64,000 bases of DNA from Maritimibacter dapengensis. GTDB taxonomy: Bacteria > Pseudomonadota > Alphaproteobacteria > Rhodobacterales > Rhodobacteraceae. Positions 62,624 through 64,000 of the stretch are shown one piece after another. Position numbers and translations under genes: made by a program. Where the stretch lies: NCBI RefSeq assembly GCF_019218265.1, contig NZ_JAHUZE010000001.1, positions 1,054,001-1,118,000 of the forward strand, written 5' to 3'. The notes beneath the pieces are model-generated. The model saw only the letters and a program-made list of their open reading frames with translations, ran no database searches and was not told the origin of the DNA. Position 1 is the first letter of the stretch. Each line of letters starts with the position of its first letter.

Positions 62624-63895
62624 TCACATCAACTCCGGTTCGCGCCCGACACGGGTCGCCAGCGCCTTGACCGTAAGCCCTTGAACGATGATCGAGAAGA
62701 TCACGACGATATAGGTCGCGGCGAGGATGAGCGGTTTCCATTCGCTGTCGGGCAGGGACAGCGCCAGCGCGACCGAGATGCCGCCTTTCAGCCCGCCCCA
62801 CGTCATGATCGGGATCACGCCGGGCGAGAAATCGCGGAAGGGTTTGAGGATCAGGACCGGGACCGCGACCGCAGCGAGCCGCGCGACGAGGGCCAAGCCA
62901 ATGGCGAACACGCCGGCGAGGAAGGTGTCCATGGTGAAGGCGACGATGAAGACCTCGAAGCCGATCATCAGGAACAGGACCGCGTTCAGGATCTCGTCGA
63001 TGAGCCGCCAGAACGCGTCGACATAATCGCGCGTCTCCTCGCTCATCCCGTGTTTCGCGCCCACGTCACCGATCAGAAGCCCCGCGGAGACCGCCATGAT
63101 CGGGGCCGAGACGTGGAGCGCGACGGCAAGCTCGTAACCGCCGAAGGCAAGGCCGAGGGTGATGAGCACTTCGAGCGAGTAATCGTCTATGAGCCGCATG
63201 ACGCGGAAGGTGAGCCAGCCGAGAGCGATCCCCAGAAGCGCGCCGCCAAGTGCTTCCTGAAAGAAAAGCGTGGCGGCGTCACCGAGACCACCACCCCCGC
63301 CGTGATCGTCGCCGCCATGTCCACCTGCCACGACCGGGAAGGCGAGGCCGACGAGGACGAGATAGACCACGTATCCCACACCATCGTTGAACAGCGACTC
63401 GCCCGCGATCTTGGTCTCCAAGGATTTTCGCAGCGAGGCTTCGCGCAGCACGCCCAGCACCGCAACCGGGTCGGTGGGCGAGATCAGCGCGCCGAAGACG
63501 AGCGCGATCAGGAAGGGCATTCCGGTGATCCAATGGAACCCGGTCCCCACGATAACCGTCGACAGCGCCACGCCGATCGTCGCCATCAGGAACACAAGAC
63601 GCCATTGCTCGCGTAGATCCGCGATCTTCACGTGCAGCGCGCCTGCGAAAAGCAAAAGCCCCAGCATCCCCTCCAGAAGCGCCTCGGAGAAGTCGATGTT
63701 GCCGACGATCCCGGTCACGGTTTCGGCCATGTTCAGGCTTGGAAACAGCGCCTCCAGCCCGAGAATGACGAGCGAGGCGGCGAGCGACACGACGAGAATT
63801 CCAATGGCGGCAGGGAGCTTGAGGAATAAGTAGTTGATGGCACCGAAGGCCCCGGCGAGAACGATGAGAAGCGATGCGATCTGAAGAAATGTCAT
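62624..63895 (-). CDS. CPA1-type Na+/H+ antiporter (NhaP-like)
   Basis: A 423-residue membrane protein with about 12 predicted helices. The core motifs are FGALISPTDPVAVLGVLREA (the family ND/DP ion site region) and GESLFNDGVGYVVYLVL; PIMTWGGLKGGISVALALS is the third conserved element. A His/Asp/Gly-rich loop (GGHGGDDHGGGGGLGD) at residue ~200 could bind metal. There is no large C-terminal domain. It lies at the 5' end of a minus-strand set with PhzF and DUF1697, one base apart, so they form an operon. 63896-64000 beyond it is intergenic with nothing seen. Confidence 0.92.
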   Translation of the reverse strand: MTFLQIASLLIVLAGAFGAINYLFLKLPAAIGILVVSLAASLVILGLEALFPSLNMAETVTGIVGNIDFSEALLEGMLGLLLFAGALHVKIADLREQWRLVFLMATIGVALSTVIVGTGFHWITGMPFLIALVFGALISPTDPVAVLGVLREASLRKSLETKIAGESLFNDGVGYVVYLVLVGLAFPVVAGGHGGDDHGGGGGLGDAATLFFQEALGGALLGIALGWLTFRVMRLIDDYSLEVLITLGLAFGGYELAVALHVSAPIMAVSAGLLIGDVGAKHGMSEETRDYVDAFWRLIDEILNAVLFLMIGFEVFIVAFTMDTFLAGVFAIGLALVARLAAVAVPVLILKPFRDFSPGVIPIMTWGGLKGGISVALALSLPDSEWKPLILAATYIVVIFSIIVQGLTVKALATRVGREPELM

Positions 63896-64000
63896 GGGCC
63901 AACCTGCGCGAATTTCCAGTTAGCTAGCACGCTCCTGTGCGCAGGCAAACACAGAAGGACGCGAGGGCGCGGTTGACTTCGTAACCGTTGCAACGTTCCT

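Overview
The window is chromosomal DNA from a GC-rich alphaproteobacterium, almost certainly a member of the Rhodobacterales (roseobacter group). Signs of this are remnants of the RcGTA-type gene transfer agent next to a DksA/TraR protein and cysE, a pyruvate dehydrogenase operon whose E1-beta subunit carries its own lipoyl domain, an AidB-type acyl-CoA dehydrogenase, and many families common in that order. About 60 genes can be supported, mostly core metabolism with a few accessory patches. No tRNA, rRNA, CRISPR array or insertion sequence was seen.

Layout. 0-6.3 kb (minus strand): a Kef-type cation/proton antiporter cut by the window edge, an Aer-like PAS protein without a signalling domain, and a 1019-residue single-span protein joining a PilM/GspL-like N-terminus to a PilP/GspC-like C-terminus. 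6.6-9.4 kb (plus): a collapsed gene transfer agent cluster, with g1 (small terminase) followed by one open reading frame that fuses the start of the large terminase (g2) in frame to the last half of g15. 9.4-12 kb: DksA/TraR, cysE, two 22-residue membrane peptides and two small genes. 12-16.3 kb (minus): pdhC, pdhB, pdhA, ftsB. 16.5-27.4 kb: aidB-like, class I aldolase, SDR, pgk, two cyclophilins, a 28-residue peptide, DUF3179, acnA and DUF1223. 27.5-33.2 kb: an EamA transporter, an orphan fliG, a three-gene set of exported Cys-motif proteins, purB, DUF6314 and bioY. 33.3-36.7 kb (minus): pyrC-pyrE and dnaB. 36.8-42.7 kb (minus): a five-gene surface-glycan operon with three related glycosyltransferases, a sulfotransferase and an FkbM methyltransferase. 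42.9-45.1 kb: a MoxR ATPase/VWA pair. 45.2-48.9 kb (minus): lytic transglycosylase lipoprotein, P450, ABM monooxygenase, rplI-rpsR-rpsF. 49.1-54.6 kb (plus): membrane protein, fabD-fabG-acpP-fabF-mltG. 54.7-58.3 kb: cupin, a small conserved protein, an AT-richer island with an HNH-like protein, eno. 58.4-63.9 kb: FAD monooxygenase, EamA transporter, GNAT enzyme, DUF1697, PhzF and a CPA1 antiporter.

Functionally the window links central carbon metabolism (aldolase, pgk, enolase, pyruvate dehydrogenase, aconitase), fatty-acid synthesis, pyrimidine and purine synthesis, replication and translation with cell-envelope functions. The most unusual object is the gene transfer agent chimera: the deletion junction sits at the Walker B acidic pair of the terminase, and the fused frame stays open for about 2.5 kb. 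Other points of interest are the tiny membrane peptides with shared upstream motifs, the three-gene Cys-motif set, and a perfect 38-bp palindrome built on an 8-bp period.
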